Shown here piece after piece: positions 1 to 11,527 of a DNA stretch of 64,000 nt (position 1 is the first letter of the stretch; each line of letters begins with the position of its first letter). The translations under genes and the position numbers were made by a program. The DNA is taken from the NCBI GenBank assembly GCA_037957365.1, contig JARHVA010000081.1, positions 3,611,001-3,675,000 of the forward strand, in the 5' to 3' direction. The stretch is from Torreya grandis. Lineage: Eukaryota > Streptophyta > Pinopsida > Cupressales > Taxaceae. The notes under the pieces are model-generated. The model searched no databases and was not told the DNA's origin. It was given only the letters and a program-made list of their open reading frames with translations.

Positions 1-1620
1 CATACAATAACCAAAATTATCTTATAGTTTAACATTTACATGCAACATGTTCAGGGAGCCACAATGTTTTTGCAAGCTATTCAACTTTTGCTAGTAATTC
101 CAACTACCGTGCTAGCATTTGATCTACTTATTTTATCTTGAACTCTTTGATTGGCACTGCCATTCTATCCCAACCTTGAAATCAAGTTTCTCCCTCATTA
201 TTGATATATGATCCTAGACATGGCAACACATCCTAGACATATTCTCTAATTTCATATGTTGATTCCAAGCAAAAAAGGTTGAAATTCCTCAAGAGGTAGT
301 CATGCAGAGTTAGAAAGTGTAGATTAATTTTTGGAATTTCATGATTCCACAAAGGCAAGTAGCCATCAGACTTCTAGAACTATACAATGTGGTAATTTTA
401 GAAACATCTATGTATTAAAAAGAGCCTTCTTGGCTTTAGAAGGCATGTGGCCCAAACACCTCAGTGGGTTATCAAAGTATGGTTACATGTTTGTAATTTG
501 TAACTTAAAATTTGCATTTAGACATTGTATTTCTACTAAATATTTTCACTGACTCTCCCTTTGAGACTTTCCATGGGGTCAACACCTTTGTCATGGGTTT
601 TGGAGATTGGTTTGCATATTGCAAATTAAATGTTTCTTTTTATTGTTGCAATCCATGCACCAAACTCTAATGACTTGGAACATACAACGTATCAATACCT
701 CTTTAAAAATTCATTTCTTGCAATGTGACATTGATTTTCCTTTAAATATTTTTGCTTACCCTCTTGTGAATCTCCACGTGGTTGGTGTGTACTTCCTTGG
801 GGGTGATAGAGGTTTGAATGTTGTTTGTAATTTGTAAAAAAAACATTACAAATGAATGTTATGATTTCCCTTAGAATCTCTGCTATGAACTTTAGAGTCT
901 TAAATGCAATTAGCAAATTACAAGTGTAAAACTTACTCTCTCTTTGAAACCCTTCGCTTCTCCCTTTGACCATGGATTTTTAAGACTTGAGTGATATATT
1001 TTAGCAGGTGGTGGATATTATTATGCACTTTGGATAATGAAATTTACAAGTCAAAATGTTCTAAATTGATATTGTAATCTCCACCAAGATCCCCGCCCTT
1101 TGCTTTATTAAATATTGCATTCACCTTAAAGATTCCCATGGATAAATCAATGCTTTCATTAAAAAGTTTTATATAATTTAACCTTAAACCTTTCATCACT
1201 TTAAAACTTGCATGGTCTTTTTGACCTTTCCACATGGACCTTTGATCATTGGCATGGGTTGGTGTTACATAGGCCTTCCCCTTGGCATGTATACTGTGGG
1301 TTTGGAAGACTTAGTTTCAATTTTCAAGTTTAAAAATTAAATATGCATTGTGGTGTTGTATCTCTCACTAGAAATCTCTATTGACATCCACATGGACCCT
1401 TTTGATTTTGGATTTTGCATTTGATAGATGAGCTTCAGAATGCAATTTGCAGTTGTAAAATTGAAATTGTAAATCAACATTGTATTTCCTTCTTGGAGTT
1501 CTGAGACCTTATTAATTTTTCAATGAGAGATATCTAGACGTAGTATTTTTTAATACTTAGTCATATTTCTACTCATCGCAACATTTGTGACACCATGGAC
1601 CTTGCAACCAAAACACACAT
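1..1620. other. Intergenic DNA, loosely repetitive
   Basis: No gene is supported here; the open frames are short and match nothing I recognise. Similar phrases recur near 485-545, 815-870, 905-935 and 1437-1490 (GTTTGTAATTTG, AATGCAATT, ACATTGTATTTC), as do CATGGAC/CATGGGTT phrases. They suggest old diverged direct repeats a few hundred bases apart, but by eye I cannot fix a unit length. Confidence 0.35.
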
Positions 1621-2149
1621 AAAACATGAAAACATTAAATTTTAGTTAAAACCAATTTTATAGGGCTACATAACACAGATGTAAGATCGAGGTTTTCATA
1701 ACTTGACTACAAAAGAAGAGTTTCATTTTGGGTACATAATTGTGAATTGGGGGAAATAGTTAAACTTTCAGGCACTTATCCTTTGAGAAATAGGGCATAA
1801 ATTATTAAGTTTATATTTAGGTACTAACAAGTCCCACTATAGATATCATCATTGGGATCTTCACCTCAATAATAAGTATCATCATGGGTGGGATTATCAT
1901 CATTTGTATGATCTTTGGTCATAGGAAATGGAGTAGAGTAATTGCTTCATGATTAGTTACCTTCAATGGTGGTTATAGAAGGTAGAAAGAAGTAAGTCAT
2001 ATAGAATATGAATGGGTTAAGACTTGTAATAAAAAATATAAGAGGGGACATCATAATGAAGAAAATAAAAAGTTAAATGTGGAAAAAGGTTGATCAAAAG
2101 AAACATGTGGTGTCAGATAGGATGATATAGTTTATTTCTAAGGATGAAC

Positions 2150-2435
2150 ATCACATTGTACCCATTTGGCCAATAGAGTTAGTTATTGAGTATGGAAAAT
2201 AGACTGTATTAAGCTGGTTGATATAGTTTGGTAAAAATAAAAATTGCTAGATACTGAATAAAATGACTTTATTAGGGTAGCCTATATAGTAGGAAATAAA
2301 CTAGGTTAAGTTGGCCAATATAGTATGATCATAAGATAAACTATACCAAGTTGGCCAATGTAGTTGGACATGAGGATAAAACTGTATCGAGTTAACCAGT
2401 ATAGTTAGAGATATAATGATAAAGTTAAATTATAT
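2150..2435. repeat. Diverged units of the 41-bp minisatellite
   Basis: Degenerate units built around GTTGGCCAATATAGT, followed by an A-rich spacer and AAACTATA, can be followed through this stretch (for example near 2310, 2350 and 2395). They have the same plan as the better preserved units at 3050-3335, so this looks like an older arm of one array. The stretch between the two arms (2436-3049) shows no gene. Confidence 0.5.
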
Positions 2436-3049
2436 TTTTTATAGCAAATGTATTTGTCACATACAACATAAAATGATATTGGGTTGGACAATATAGTCTA
2501 AAAATAAATAAAATGGTGATTTAACTAAGCAAAAATAAAATGAACAAAGCAGGAGGGTATTACTAAGCTAGGTGTGTTTGACTTGTAGGATCTTAGACAT
2601 ACTAATCCCATATATAATAGTGATTAAGGCCCAAATAGAACTAGTTATGTAGGATTCCACATCCCATAGCTGCACTATCTCATCTTTGAGATATGTTATG
2701 AGTAACTTCTTAGGGCTAACCACTTACCAATGCACTAAAAAATCAAATGGCTAAGAAGCTTCCTGTTCAGTGAAAAACAAAACCTTGGCAATTTTCAATA
2801 CACCATGATGTATGTGGATACTAAATTCTATATATAGTGTTGTCTAATGTCTTGAGTATTTGGTCAGTAACCCTCACACCACAACTCAAGTAAAACTAAT
2901 GACCACTTGGCCTAGAATGATATCTCTTATAAGTTTTACAATTCTCAAAACATAATTCTCAAAAGAAAAATACAAAAATAGACAAAAATATGATTTAGAT
3001 CAAATTTAAAAAATAAAAATTCAATGAAATAAACCAAACATTTATAACA

Positions 3050-3335
3050 AAATCGATCTGGTCGATATAGCTTGAAGTAAAAAATAGATGAAATAGAATT
3101 GTATTAGAATGGCCAATATAGTTGGAAAAAAACATATAACTATATCGAGCTAGCCAATATAGTTGGGAAAAGACATAAAACTATATTGATCTAGCTGATA
3201 CAATTGGAAAAAGACACAAAACTATATTTGGTTGGTTGATACAGTTGGAAAGAGACACATAATTGTATCGAACTAGCAACTATAGTTACAAACAAAAAGG
3301 AAACCATATCAGGTTGCCCAATACAGTTGCTAATA
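3050..3335. repeat. 41-bp palindromic minisatellite
   Basis: About six head-to-tail units, the clearest between 3108 and 3290, each near 41 bp. A unit reads GCCAATATAGTTGG, then an A-rich spacer with GACA, then AACTATATTGATCTA. Across each unit junction the bases form an imperfect palindrome of about 27 bp (AACTATAT..GCTAGC..ATATAGTT). No coding potential was seen. Confidence 0.65.
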
Positions 3336-3639
3336 CTAATAAACTATTGGGATGGCGATGTTTGTAAGAATATAAAAGGACAAACATAAAAATTATCTAA
3401 CCAAAAGTGGGATAAGATTCACATCATGTTCGCCAAAATGTATGCATGAGCTAAGATGACTTACAACTATCCTCTTTCTCTTGAAATAAACTAGGACTCA
3501 AATAAATTCACTAAAATAGAATCTATGTATACTTGGATGAGAAGGTAAGGACCTAATATATTTTTTAACCTATATTTTTACCTTAGAGATAGGTCATAGT
3601 ATTCTTATTGTTGTTCTTGAATGGATGCAATTTCATGTG

Positions 3640-4640
3640 GAGATTCTAACAATGATCCTCATAATGACTATGAGCATCACAATGCCCATAATGCATTTTA
3701 GTATCATTTTTATAAATGGAATTAGAATTATGTTTGCCTTTCCATTTACTTTTCCCCTTAATATTGAAGCTACCTTGTTGCTTGGAATTATTTTGAGAGG
3801 TAGATGGAGAATTTTCCTTCTTTTCCATTTCTAAGTAGTGAGCTTGAAAACATGCCTCATCTACATATGTAGTCTTGGTCAAGAGGACATATCCTCAAAT
3901 GAATATGTAGTCAACCCTCATACTTAATCAAACTGTCATGGTTTGCTATATATTACCCCATTTAGATATCCTTCTTACAGAACTCACTTGTGTAGTCTTA
4001 CATGCTTTAGCCTTGATTATGCCCAAGGTATTTCCAATAAATGGGCCTATCTTCCTCATAACAAATATTATGGAACTACTTCTTGATTAACATATTAAAA
4101 TAATCTTACTTAGTAATTGAAGGAAGCTTCATAACAACTAGGGACTGCACATAACTCGCAACCCAAGTTAAAACATGATTGGTTAATTTAACCTTATAAA
4201 ATAAATTTATTAGATCTCATTAATTTGATTCAAATTGAAATATACATCTAGTTGAGCTAGTGAATGGTCTAGCTTCTTCTCATTCACATCCCCATCAGAT
4301 GACTAAATATCTATCTTTGCATAAGTATTTAATGGAGGTGGAGCTTTGTTGGCACAGGACTGTTATTCCACATTTTCATGTTTTGGAACATCCTCCTTGT
4401 TTGATTTTAGTGCTTCCATATAAACACCAAGCTTCTCCCTGAGAATCCCCATGATGGATTTCATCCACTCAATCTTGCTCATAGAAAGAGAGATGTTGGT
4501 CACTCCTTCAATCTTGCAAAATCCATTTTTTTGGTACCAACATCTTCTTCATCATCATATGCCATACTTGTATGATTCCACTTCTTTATGGAAATGTCTT
4601 CTTCAAAGCGTACTAGGACATCTTGAACACTATCAATACT
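3640..4640 (-). pseudogene. Decayed Gypsy-type gag
   Basis: Read on the minus strand, this stretch gives a degenerate retrotransposon capsid protein. The order is a leading region with WMKSIMGILREKLG, then KLDHSLAQLDVYFNLNQI, which resembles the start of the retrotransposon gag domain, then near 3650-3700 a zinc-knuckle remnant (HCDAHSHYEDHC) whose first Cys is replaced by Tyr. Several in-frame stops break it (after ENVE, after AKIDI, a pair after NEI) and the frame is not continuous. No protease or reverse transcriptase was recognised downstream, and no LTR pair was found, so element boundaries are unknown. Assignment to Gypsy rather than another LTR family is inference from the gag style. 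Confidence 0.6.
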
Positions 4641-7408
4641 TTCTATAGGGACAAGCATATACTTACAATGTAGTCACAAAAATATAAATGCAATTTGATT
4701 CATGAACCAAGTGTATATTCCACAATAAACTTCACCTATATGGATCCTATATTCTAAACTCAACAAGTGATTAAAATAAGTTAATGTTTTAGACTATATT
4801 ACTTATAAAATAAAGGCATGAAGTGCCACAATGAAAAGTACATAATTTTGAAAAATTAAATGAGAAGTAAAGATAACACAAAACACACTATAAATAAAAG
4901 AATTACCCTAGAGAACCCTGATGTGGGAAAAAGTCTAATGGATGAAGCAATTGCACCCTGATTTCTATGAGATGATTAAAAATATGTACAAGTTACTACC
5001 AAAAAATTGCTATATAAGAACAAATATTTCACTACTCCATATCAAAAACTCATACACACTATTGATTTACACTTTTTGTATACTTCTCTAGACAAATCAA
5101 CACTGAAACGACCACTAAAGAACTAAGAAAAACTAAAGACAACACTGAACAAGACTCAACTTGCTATCTTACAATGTGAATCTAATTCCAAAACTCTTCA
5201 TATGTCTTATGCCTTCTACATGACTTGTATTTATTCCCTGTCACTTTGGACTCCACCAAAAAGCTCAAGTAAACCATCATTAAGAAGTAGGAATGTTTGC
5301 AACCGTTCCTATTCAGGGTCTTTATCTCATGGAATAATTGTCATTATTTGTGGACTGCTGGTTACACAACCACATGGATGGTTTCACATTTGCAAACTAT
5401 GAACACTATCAGTTACACAACCATATAGATAGTTGTGCAACCACCACCCATATATAGTGGTGGTTTTGTTATCTTAAGAAAAAATTTCATTTTTAGTTAC
5501 ATAAAAACATTTACTTTATCACTATGAAGATGTCCCTATCACCCCCACACTGATTCTGCCACTGTAACATGACTAAAGTGAGGTTGTGTATATGAAGTGT
5601 CTTACATAAGTGTCTTACAAGCATGAATGAATTACATAAATGATGTATAGTGGAAACATCTAGTATATATGACTTAATACATTAGGATCCAAATTTGGAT
5701 CAAATCAATCCATAATTAAACCTATTAGATTCATATGGATAGTTCAAGTACGGTTTTAATTCACTGAGTACATCCTGAGTTATGATGTTGGGATTATATC
5801 TAAAAGTCTTACTAGACAAGTTTATTCAAGTTGCTCCATGGCTAAAACAGACTTCATCATCTAATTCAGAACATCAAAAAGTTTAGAAAATCCCTGAAAA
5901 CTTACCCTAGTATGATATCAGATATAAAATATTTATTTAGATTGAATTCATAATTTAATTTTTAATTTATTAGTTTTCACCCTCAATTAATATTCTTAAT
6001 AATAATATAATTCTTTAAACAATCATGGAATCACAATTAATAATACACTCACAACTCACAATAAAATGGTCAAATTTATTTATTTAAACTTTAAATTATA
6101 TTTGCTTTAATATATACAATATAACTATACATATTCATAATAAATATTATATTTAAATCATTATTATAATGATCAAAACTCCCATGGAATCATAAAATTT
6201 GTACACTATCCGGCCTTCAAATTTTATAGACCAGAATTTATAGTCTCACAAATCCATAAACCCTTTAGACTCACGAGTTCCACTTTGTGATGGTGGTGCC
6301 ATGTTAGATTGGGAGTAATGATGGAACCCTTAACTTTTACGTCACTGCTTTTCCTTCTAAATCTATTCACACCTAAATGAATTCATATATAAAAATATAT
6401 AATCTTGGTCATTTCTAAACATTTTATTCACATTATGACGTTTGGTAGTTACCATATTTTTTCGGGCAGCCTCACATTTATTTTTGGTCACATTACTTTA
6501 ATATTATCCCATAAAATTCAGATTCATTCCACATGGTTCGAAAGTATTTCACAGATTATGTGGTCAACTTTATACTACGTTCAATGCAAATACTGTGGTC
6601 TCCAATCCCAAAAACATGTAAATCACTTTGAAAATTAATTTCCTGACTATAATATACACTAAAAGAAAATGCTAACTAAATTATTTATATATATATATAT
6701 TAAGAGATATCAATAGCAGGTGATTAATATTTTCATTATTTTAGTTTTTCACATAATATATTGATTAATATCAAATAATTAATCAATCAAATAATAATAT
6801 AAAATAACATCTAATACAAAACTTAATTTTAAAATAATAAACTATTTCAATTTTCTTTATATTTAAAATCAGATAATTTAAAAAATATTTTAAATATACT
6901 TAAAATCTACAAAACAAAATTGATAACATTAAAAAAACGTAATCTATTATTTTATTTTTAACAACTATGTAACATTTAGGTAATTATATACTCCTCTCTC
7001 TCAAAACTAAAGAAAGAACCAAAAAAAACAAACAGAAAAGAAATGGTACGACACCTATCAAGAAGGCCGCCCGAAAATGCACAAGAGATCGTCCTTCCAT
7101 ACCATCGTTAACAAAATTAAATTTGACAACATATTAATAAAAAATAATATATCAAAATTATATAATTAATTAAAAACTTACAAAATTACATACATGCTTT
7201 ATTCTTTTCGATTCCTTTTTTTTTTTCTTTTCTGGGTTTGGATTCTATATCTAATTTGTGATTAGCTTGTCATAATCTACATCTATTTGTGGGTAAGATT
7301 CTCAACTAAATTAGGATAAGATGAAACCAAACTAGATCCCTAACTTATCATTATCATACTTAGTTACTCTCACTCTCGTCCGTAGATGAAGATGCATGGC
7401 CTCCTCCA
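4641..7408. other. AT-rich intergenic DNA and receptor-kinase 3' flank
   Basis: I see no gene. The part from about 6750 to 7408 is the downstream flank of the receptor-kinase pseudogene. It shares recognisable sequence with 60880-61404 downstream of the third kinase copy: TCAAATAATTAATCAAT at about 6770 and 60907, and TCCTTCCAT at 7095 and 61180. A short TA run lies near 6685-6700. Confidence 0.5.
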
Positions 7409-7852
7409 TTACCTCGGGTCGTCAATAGAGTTGGAGTTGCCACGTGGCAGGGATGCATGCTCTGCTAAATTGCCATATGCGCTGCCATACAGAATCTTTT
7501 CAATCATGCCTTCCACCTCTCTCATTGTTGGTCTATCTCCGGCATTTTGCCTTGTGCACTGCAGCTCTATTTCAATCAAACCAACCAAGCAACTGCGATA
7601 CTGGGAAGATTCAAATTCTCCACCCGTGGTTTCAGGTGTTGGACCCTGCCATCCCCAATTCATCAACCAGCAGCTCTCTGTCCACCACCTCCTTCACTGC
7701 CTCAGGAAATGCTGTTCTCACCCATCCGCGCAAAGTGTTGTTTCCTGTAAACATATCATCCGTAGGTCTCTTCCTTGTCAACATTTCAAAGATGAGCACC
7801 CGGAAGCTGTAAACATCTCCTTTTCTCGTCACCTTCCCCCCAAATCCATATT
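7409..7852 (-). pseudogene. Kinase C-lobe exon, frameshifted
   Basis: The last exon encodes EYGFGGKVTRKGDVYSF, LTRKRPTDDMF, then VVDRELLVDELG. The frame then stops (GMAGSNT, stop). The family-typical end, CLVGLIEIELQCTRQ and DRPTMREVEGMIEKI, continues in the next frame to a TAA at 7409-7411. The break lies around 7640-7665. The third copy (61410-61940) has the same out-of-frame arrangement, so the shift predates their duplication, unless the early stop is the functional end. Compared with the third copy, this one has an extra YGSA-type four-residue duplication. Confidence 0.8.
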
Positions 7853-7959
7853 CTGCAACAGCTCAACTTATTGTTCTTATTAACATCTGGTCCTGAATAT
7901 ATCAATAGGAACTAATATACATAAGATGCAAAGACAACGCAGTTACAAGGGAGATTTAC
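7853..7959 (-). other. Kinase intron of the receptor pseudogene (107 bp)
   Basis: On the minus strand the exon ends CCAG, followed by GTAAAT, and the intron ends TTGCAG before AATATGG. Joining the exons gives LAPEYGFGGKVTRKGDVYSF, the expected kinase subdomain VIII-IX sequence. The equivalent intron is recognisable in the other two copies (about 14570-14658 and 61945-62070). Confidence 0.85.
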
Positions 7960-8690
7960 CTGGAGCAAGATATCCTACTGTTCCTTTCAGCCTAGACGTC
8001 GTGCTGCTTGCAGAATCACTGGACATCATAAGATGCGCAATTCCGAAATCAGCCACATGGGCTGTCATGGTTTCGTCCATTAACACATTCGAGGGCTTCA
8101 AGTCACAGTGAACAACAGAGGGAGAACAATCATGGTGTAGATATGCCATCCCATGCGCCACATCGAGTGCAATGTTGACTCTCATCTTCAAATTCAACCC
8201 GCACTGTGTTTCATCCTTGTGCAGCTGTTGCTCAAGGCTATCCTTTGACATGAACTCTACTACCAGAGCTCTTAAATCTGCAGTTGAGCAGGAGGACAAG
8301 ACTTTGACAAGATTGCGGTGTCTAATTCTGCTCAGTATTCTGCATTCCCTGTAATAATTCTTGTATGAATTCTGAGGGTCTTGATCGAATAGCTTAACAG
8401 CCACCAATGTGTTGCCAGACAAGAGGCCTCGATAAATCGATCCAAAGTTACCCGCCCCTAGTAGATTGCTGGGACTAAATCCTTCTGTGGCCCTGTGAAG
8501 ATCTTGGCTGGAAATTTGCATGAAACCCCGTCTCAACAGACTACTCCTGAATGGTGTCCTTTTGGTCTTTGTAGAAAGCGTAAAATGCACCCAAAATCAA
8601 AAAAATTACCAAAAAGGTGGGGATGGAGGCAACCAAGATAAGCTTCTTGTTGAACCCATCTGAATCAACATGGCTTCCAGCAGAGCTAGA
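7960..8690 (-). pseudogene. Kinase domain, first coding exon part, with TM segment
   Basis: This piece of the receptor pseudogene carries the membrane helix (LILVASIPTFLVIFLILG), a basic juxtamembrane stretch (RTPFRSSLLRRGF) and most of the kinase. Visible motifs are a glycine loop (LGAGNFGSIYRG), the ATP-binding Lys in VAVKLF (about 8396-8413), the catalytic loop VVHCDLKPSN (about 8091-8122), DFG in VADFGIAH, and GTVGYLAP at the exon end. The catalytic loop has Cys before Asp instead of Arg, so it is a non-RD kinase, typical of innate immune receptors. The kinase reading frame is open from about 8590 to the splice donor, but the membrane helix is in another frame. Kinase motifs are better preserved than the ectodomain frame. 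Confidence 0.85.
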
Positions 8691-9302
8691 GTAATTTGGC
8701 AAATTCAACCAGCCTGAGGCTGAACATAATGCCGGATTTCATAAAAAAAGATGTTGCACTCAGGTTTCTGAAAGCTTCTTGGTTTGGAACTGATCCATTG
8801 AAGTTGTTATATGAGAAATTCAAATGGCGAAGCATGGTGAGATTTGCAATAGACTGCGGCACTGGTCCAGATAATGTATTGAAAGATAAGTCAATGTCTT
8901 CAAGGCTCTTGAGCTGCGCTATTGACTTTGGAATTATTCCCTCCAGTGTGTTGTTGGAAAGGTTCAGGTATTGCAATCCAACGCAACGACCAATATCTGC
9001 AGGTATGGTCTCTAAGAGTTTATTAGCAGACATATCTATGGCCTGAATCATTTGCATTCCTCCCAGTGAAGGCAATCTTCCTGCCAATGCATTGTGTGAA
9101 AAAATAAGGTAGACTTGCAAGGAATGAAGCCTTGAGATCTCCAGGGGAATACTTCCTGTAAGGTTGTTGTAGGAGAGGTCAATGCTCTCGAGACGGAAAC
9201 ATTGTGCAATAGCATTCGGTATCATTCTTGTGAGCTTATTATGACTGAGATCCAGTACCCTCAGCAGTTGTAGAGCGCTCAAAGACGAAGGAATGCCTCC
9301 AG

Positions 9303-9338
<36 letters not shown>

Positions 9339-10560
9339 CAGGTGGAATGACACCTTGCAATTTGTTCAAAACCAAATCCAATTTATGTAGATTCTTGAGC
9401 CGGCCTAGCGCACTAGGAAGTTCGCCAATAACACTGTTATTATGGAGAGATAACCGGGTCAACCCAGTAAGGTTACCAATTTCTTGGGGTATATTGCCAG
9501 TGATATAGTTGCTAGATAAGTACAGTTGTGAGAGCCTAGGAGAGATTTATCTCTTCTAAGATGGAGCAGTTAGAAAGTACATCCAACACACATACTGTCA
9601 CGCAGTTGCCGCTTGACAAGCTATTTCCCGAAAGGGATAGTGTTTTGAGAGAAGCTAGCATTCCCAATTCTTGAGGCACCACACCACTTAATTGATTGAT
9701 TGAGAAATCAAGAACTGAGAGCTGAGAACAATTTCCCAGGGACTTCGGGATCCCGCCACTGAATTGATTGCCACCTATATAAAGTTCTTGTAAGTGGGCG
9801 AGCTTGAGGCCAATCTCTGCAGGAATAGAGCGAACGAACCTGTTGAATTCCAGTCCAATACCCTGCAATTGTGTACAGTTTAAAAGAATAGGAAAAACAT
9901 TTCGCTTGAAGCTGTTAATACCCAGATAAAGTACTTGTAAGTGAGTCAGCATCCCCAATTCTGGGGGTATCACTCCGCCTAACTCGTTATCTACTGCTTG
10001 CAGAACATATAGCATCGAACAATTTCCTACGGACTTTGGGATGGCACCACTTAGTCGATTAAAGGACAGATCCATCTCTTGCAATTTGGGTAGCTTATAG
10101 GCTATATCCTTTGGGATACTCCCTACAAGTTTGTTGTAAAATAGGTACAAGTTTCTCAATTGGGTACAATTCATCAGAGAGTATGGAATCATTCCTCCAA
10201 GGTAATTTTGATCGAGCCATAGTTCTTGCAGTCGTGTAAGTGAACCCAATTCTTCTGGAATGATGCCATACAAGGAGTTAGAAGATAAAACTAACTCTTC
10301 CAAAGAAGAACAGTTCGCCAGGACTCTGGGAATGCCACCTGTAAGAGTATTGTTGCTCAAGTCAAGCACCCTCAGTTTCGGTGATTGTCCAATCTCTTCT
10401 AGGATGCTACCGCTGAGTTTGTTTAAACCCAAAGACAGATATTCTAATCTGGTCAAAGATGTTACAATCTCCGATCCCTCAAGCCCATTCTCATACAGCG
10501 ACAAGAAGCGCAATTTTGTGCAATTACTTAGAAACTGCAGGATTTCTCCTGAAATCTTTT
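8690..10560 (-). pseudogene. LRR ectodomain, distal part
   Basis: Contains about two thirds of the LRR array in two long open stretches (10513-9536 and 9462-8686) separated by a one-base shift near 9540. Repeats follow LxxLxLxxNxLxGxIPxxL with many N-linked glycosylation-type NCS/NCT sites (for example NCSSLEEL, NCTQLRNL, NCSQLSVL), as in extracellular plant LRR domains. After the last LRR (LNFSYNNFNGSVPNQEAF), the frame is lost by a 2-base deletion near 8738-8742. There the conserved cap continues in another frame (LCSASGWLNLPNYSSSAG). Confidence 0.85.
9303..9338 (-). repeat. TA microsatellite inside an LRR
   Basis: A run of TA dinucleotides is translated in frame as alternating Ile-Tyr between GVIPPG and SGGIPSSLSAL. 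It adds roughly 13-15 residues to one LRR without breaking the frame. No other repeat in the array has such an insert. Confidence 0.85.
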
Positions 10561-10616
10561 TTGATTTTTAGAATCAGTATTCTTAAATTCCTTAGAACCC
10601 CGAATTTTGAGGGGAT

Positions 10617-11527
10617 TGTTAGGTTGTGGGGCTAAAAGCTTCACTAGGATGCAAACAGGAGGAGTTACGGAGGTTGCAGAGAGTTGCAGAACAAGTTACA
10701 GGGCAACTGACGTCGGTCATATAGCAGTGCAGAAGCAACCGATGTCGGTTATGAGTCGGCCGACATCGGTCAGAGAGGAGCCGACGTCGGCAACCTGTGT
10801 GAGCATGCAGTTTGCATGCGGATTCCGGAGAGTCTATTTTTGGACTGTCAGTTTGCATGTTAAACCCTAATTATAGTCTTAGAGTTGCGAGTCTAATTAT
10901 TGTAATTAAGAAAGTCTAATTATTGTATGCATGAGATCTATATAATAGACTCATGCGATGTATTGTAAAAGAGTGCTAGAGAGTAAGAGAGCAAAATAAG
11001 CTCCTTCAGAGAGAAGAGAACAATGGTGTGTTCCTCCTAGTGCCACAGTACCAAGTGTGGGTGCTGGTTTGGAGAATCAGAAGGGTTCTTCATGTATGTA
11101 TGATCTTGGTCAGCAGGGGTGCAGGACCACGTTTGGAGATCTACAATGGTGAGTAAGGTCTGGGGATTTGCAGGTGGCAGCAAAGAGCAGGGAGATCTAC
11201 TTGGAGTACGGTTGTGTACTTGGTGTACTGGCAGCGTTGTTACTGACTGGTGGAGGTGAACAACAACTTTGTATTGGAGTTGTGTGTTGGGACCGTGAGA
11301 GAGAGGGAAGAAGTCCTTGAGGTGTGGCAAGCTTTTGAGGTGGAAGAAGTGGCATCTTTTTTATTGTATTTTCTTCTGAGTGATTATTAATACAATTGTG
11401 TATTGTCTCTCATATCCTGTGTTGTTTCATATTTCTAGTTACTTATTACTCTGGTTAAATTCCGTGTTTAGTTGCTAATACAAGAGGTAATCATATTGTG
11501 CTCTAATTGAGGAGCAAGATCCTGACA
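10617..11527 (+). mobile_element. Solo LTR (Copia-type) inserted in the LRR coding sequence
   Basis: A 911-bp sequence beginning TGTTAGGTTGTGG and ending CCTGACA (TG...CA ends), flanked by a 5-bp direct duplication GGGAT (10612-10616 and 11528-11532). It is related to the LTRs at 43140-44305 and 46427-47574: the shared start TTAGGTTGTGG..TAAAAGCTTCAC, the GACGTC-centred palindromes, and GTATTGTCTCTCATAT near 11400. Those lie on the opposite strand. Its last about 60 bp differ from those LTRs. Removing it joins the receptor frame as SGEIP then SKFGVLRNLRIL, a normal LRR continuation. No internal retroelement sequence is present, so unequal recombination between two LTRs is the simplest origin. 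Confidence 0.9.
10700..10800 (+). promoter_or_regulatory. GACGTC-centred palindrome cluster in the solo LTR
   Basis: Four near-palindromes occur in about 100 bp: CTGACGTCGGTC, ACCGATGTCGGT, GCCGACATCGGTC and GCCGACGTCGGC. Each half carries an (A/G)CCGAC-like core, the plant DRE/CRT motif, and the centre GACGTC resembles bZIP (TGACG) sites. The position is early in the LTR, where U3 enhancers normally lie. Function is inferred only. Confidence 0.55.

Noticed and set aside
6530..6545. GGTTCGAAA as a tRNA T-loop
   Set aside because: No cloverleaf can be built around it.
7386..7883. Long plus-strand open frames over the kinase C-lobe (also at 7444-7812 and 61323-62071)
   Set aside because: They lie antisense to clear kinase sequence and show no protein family features; they are shadow frames.
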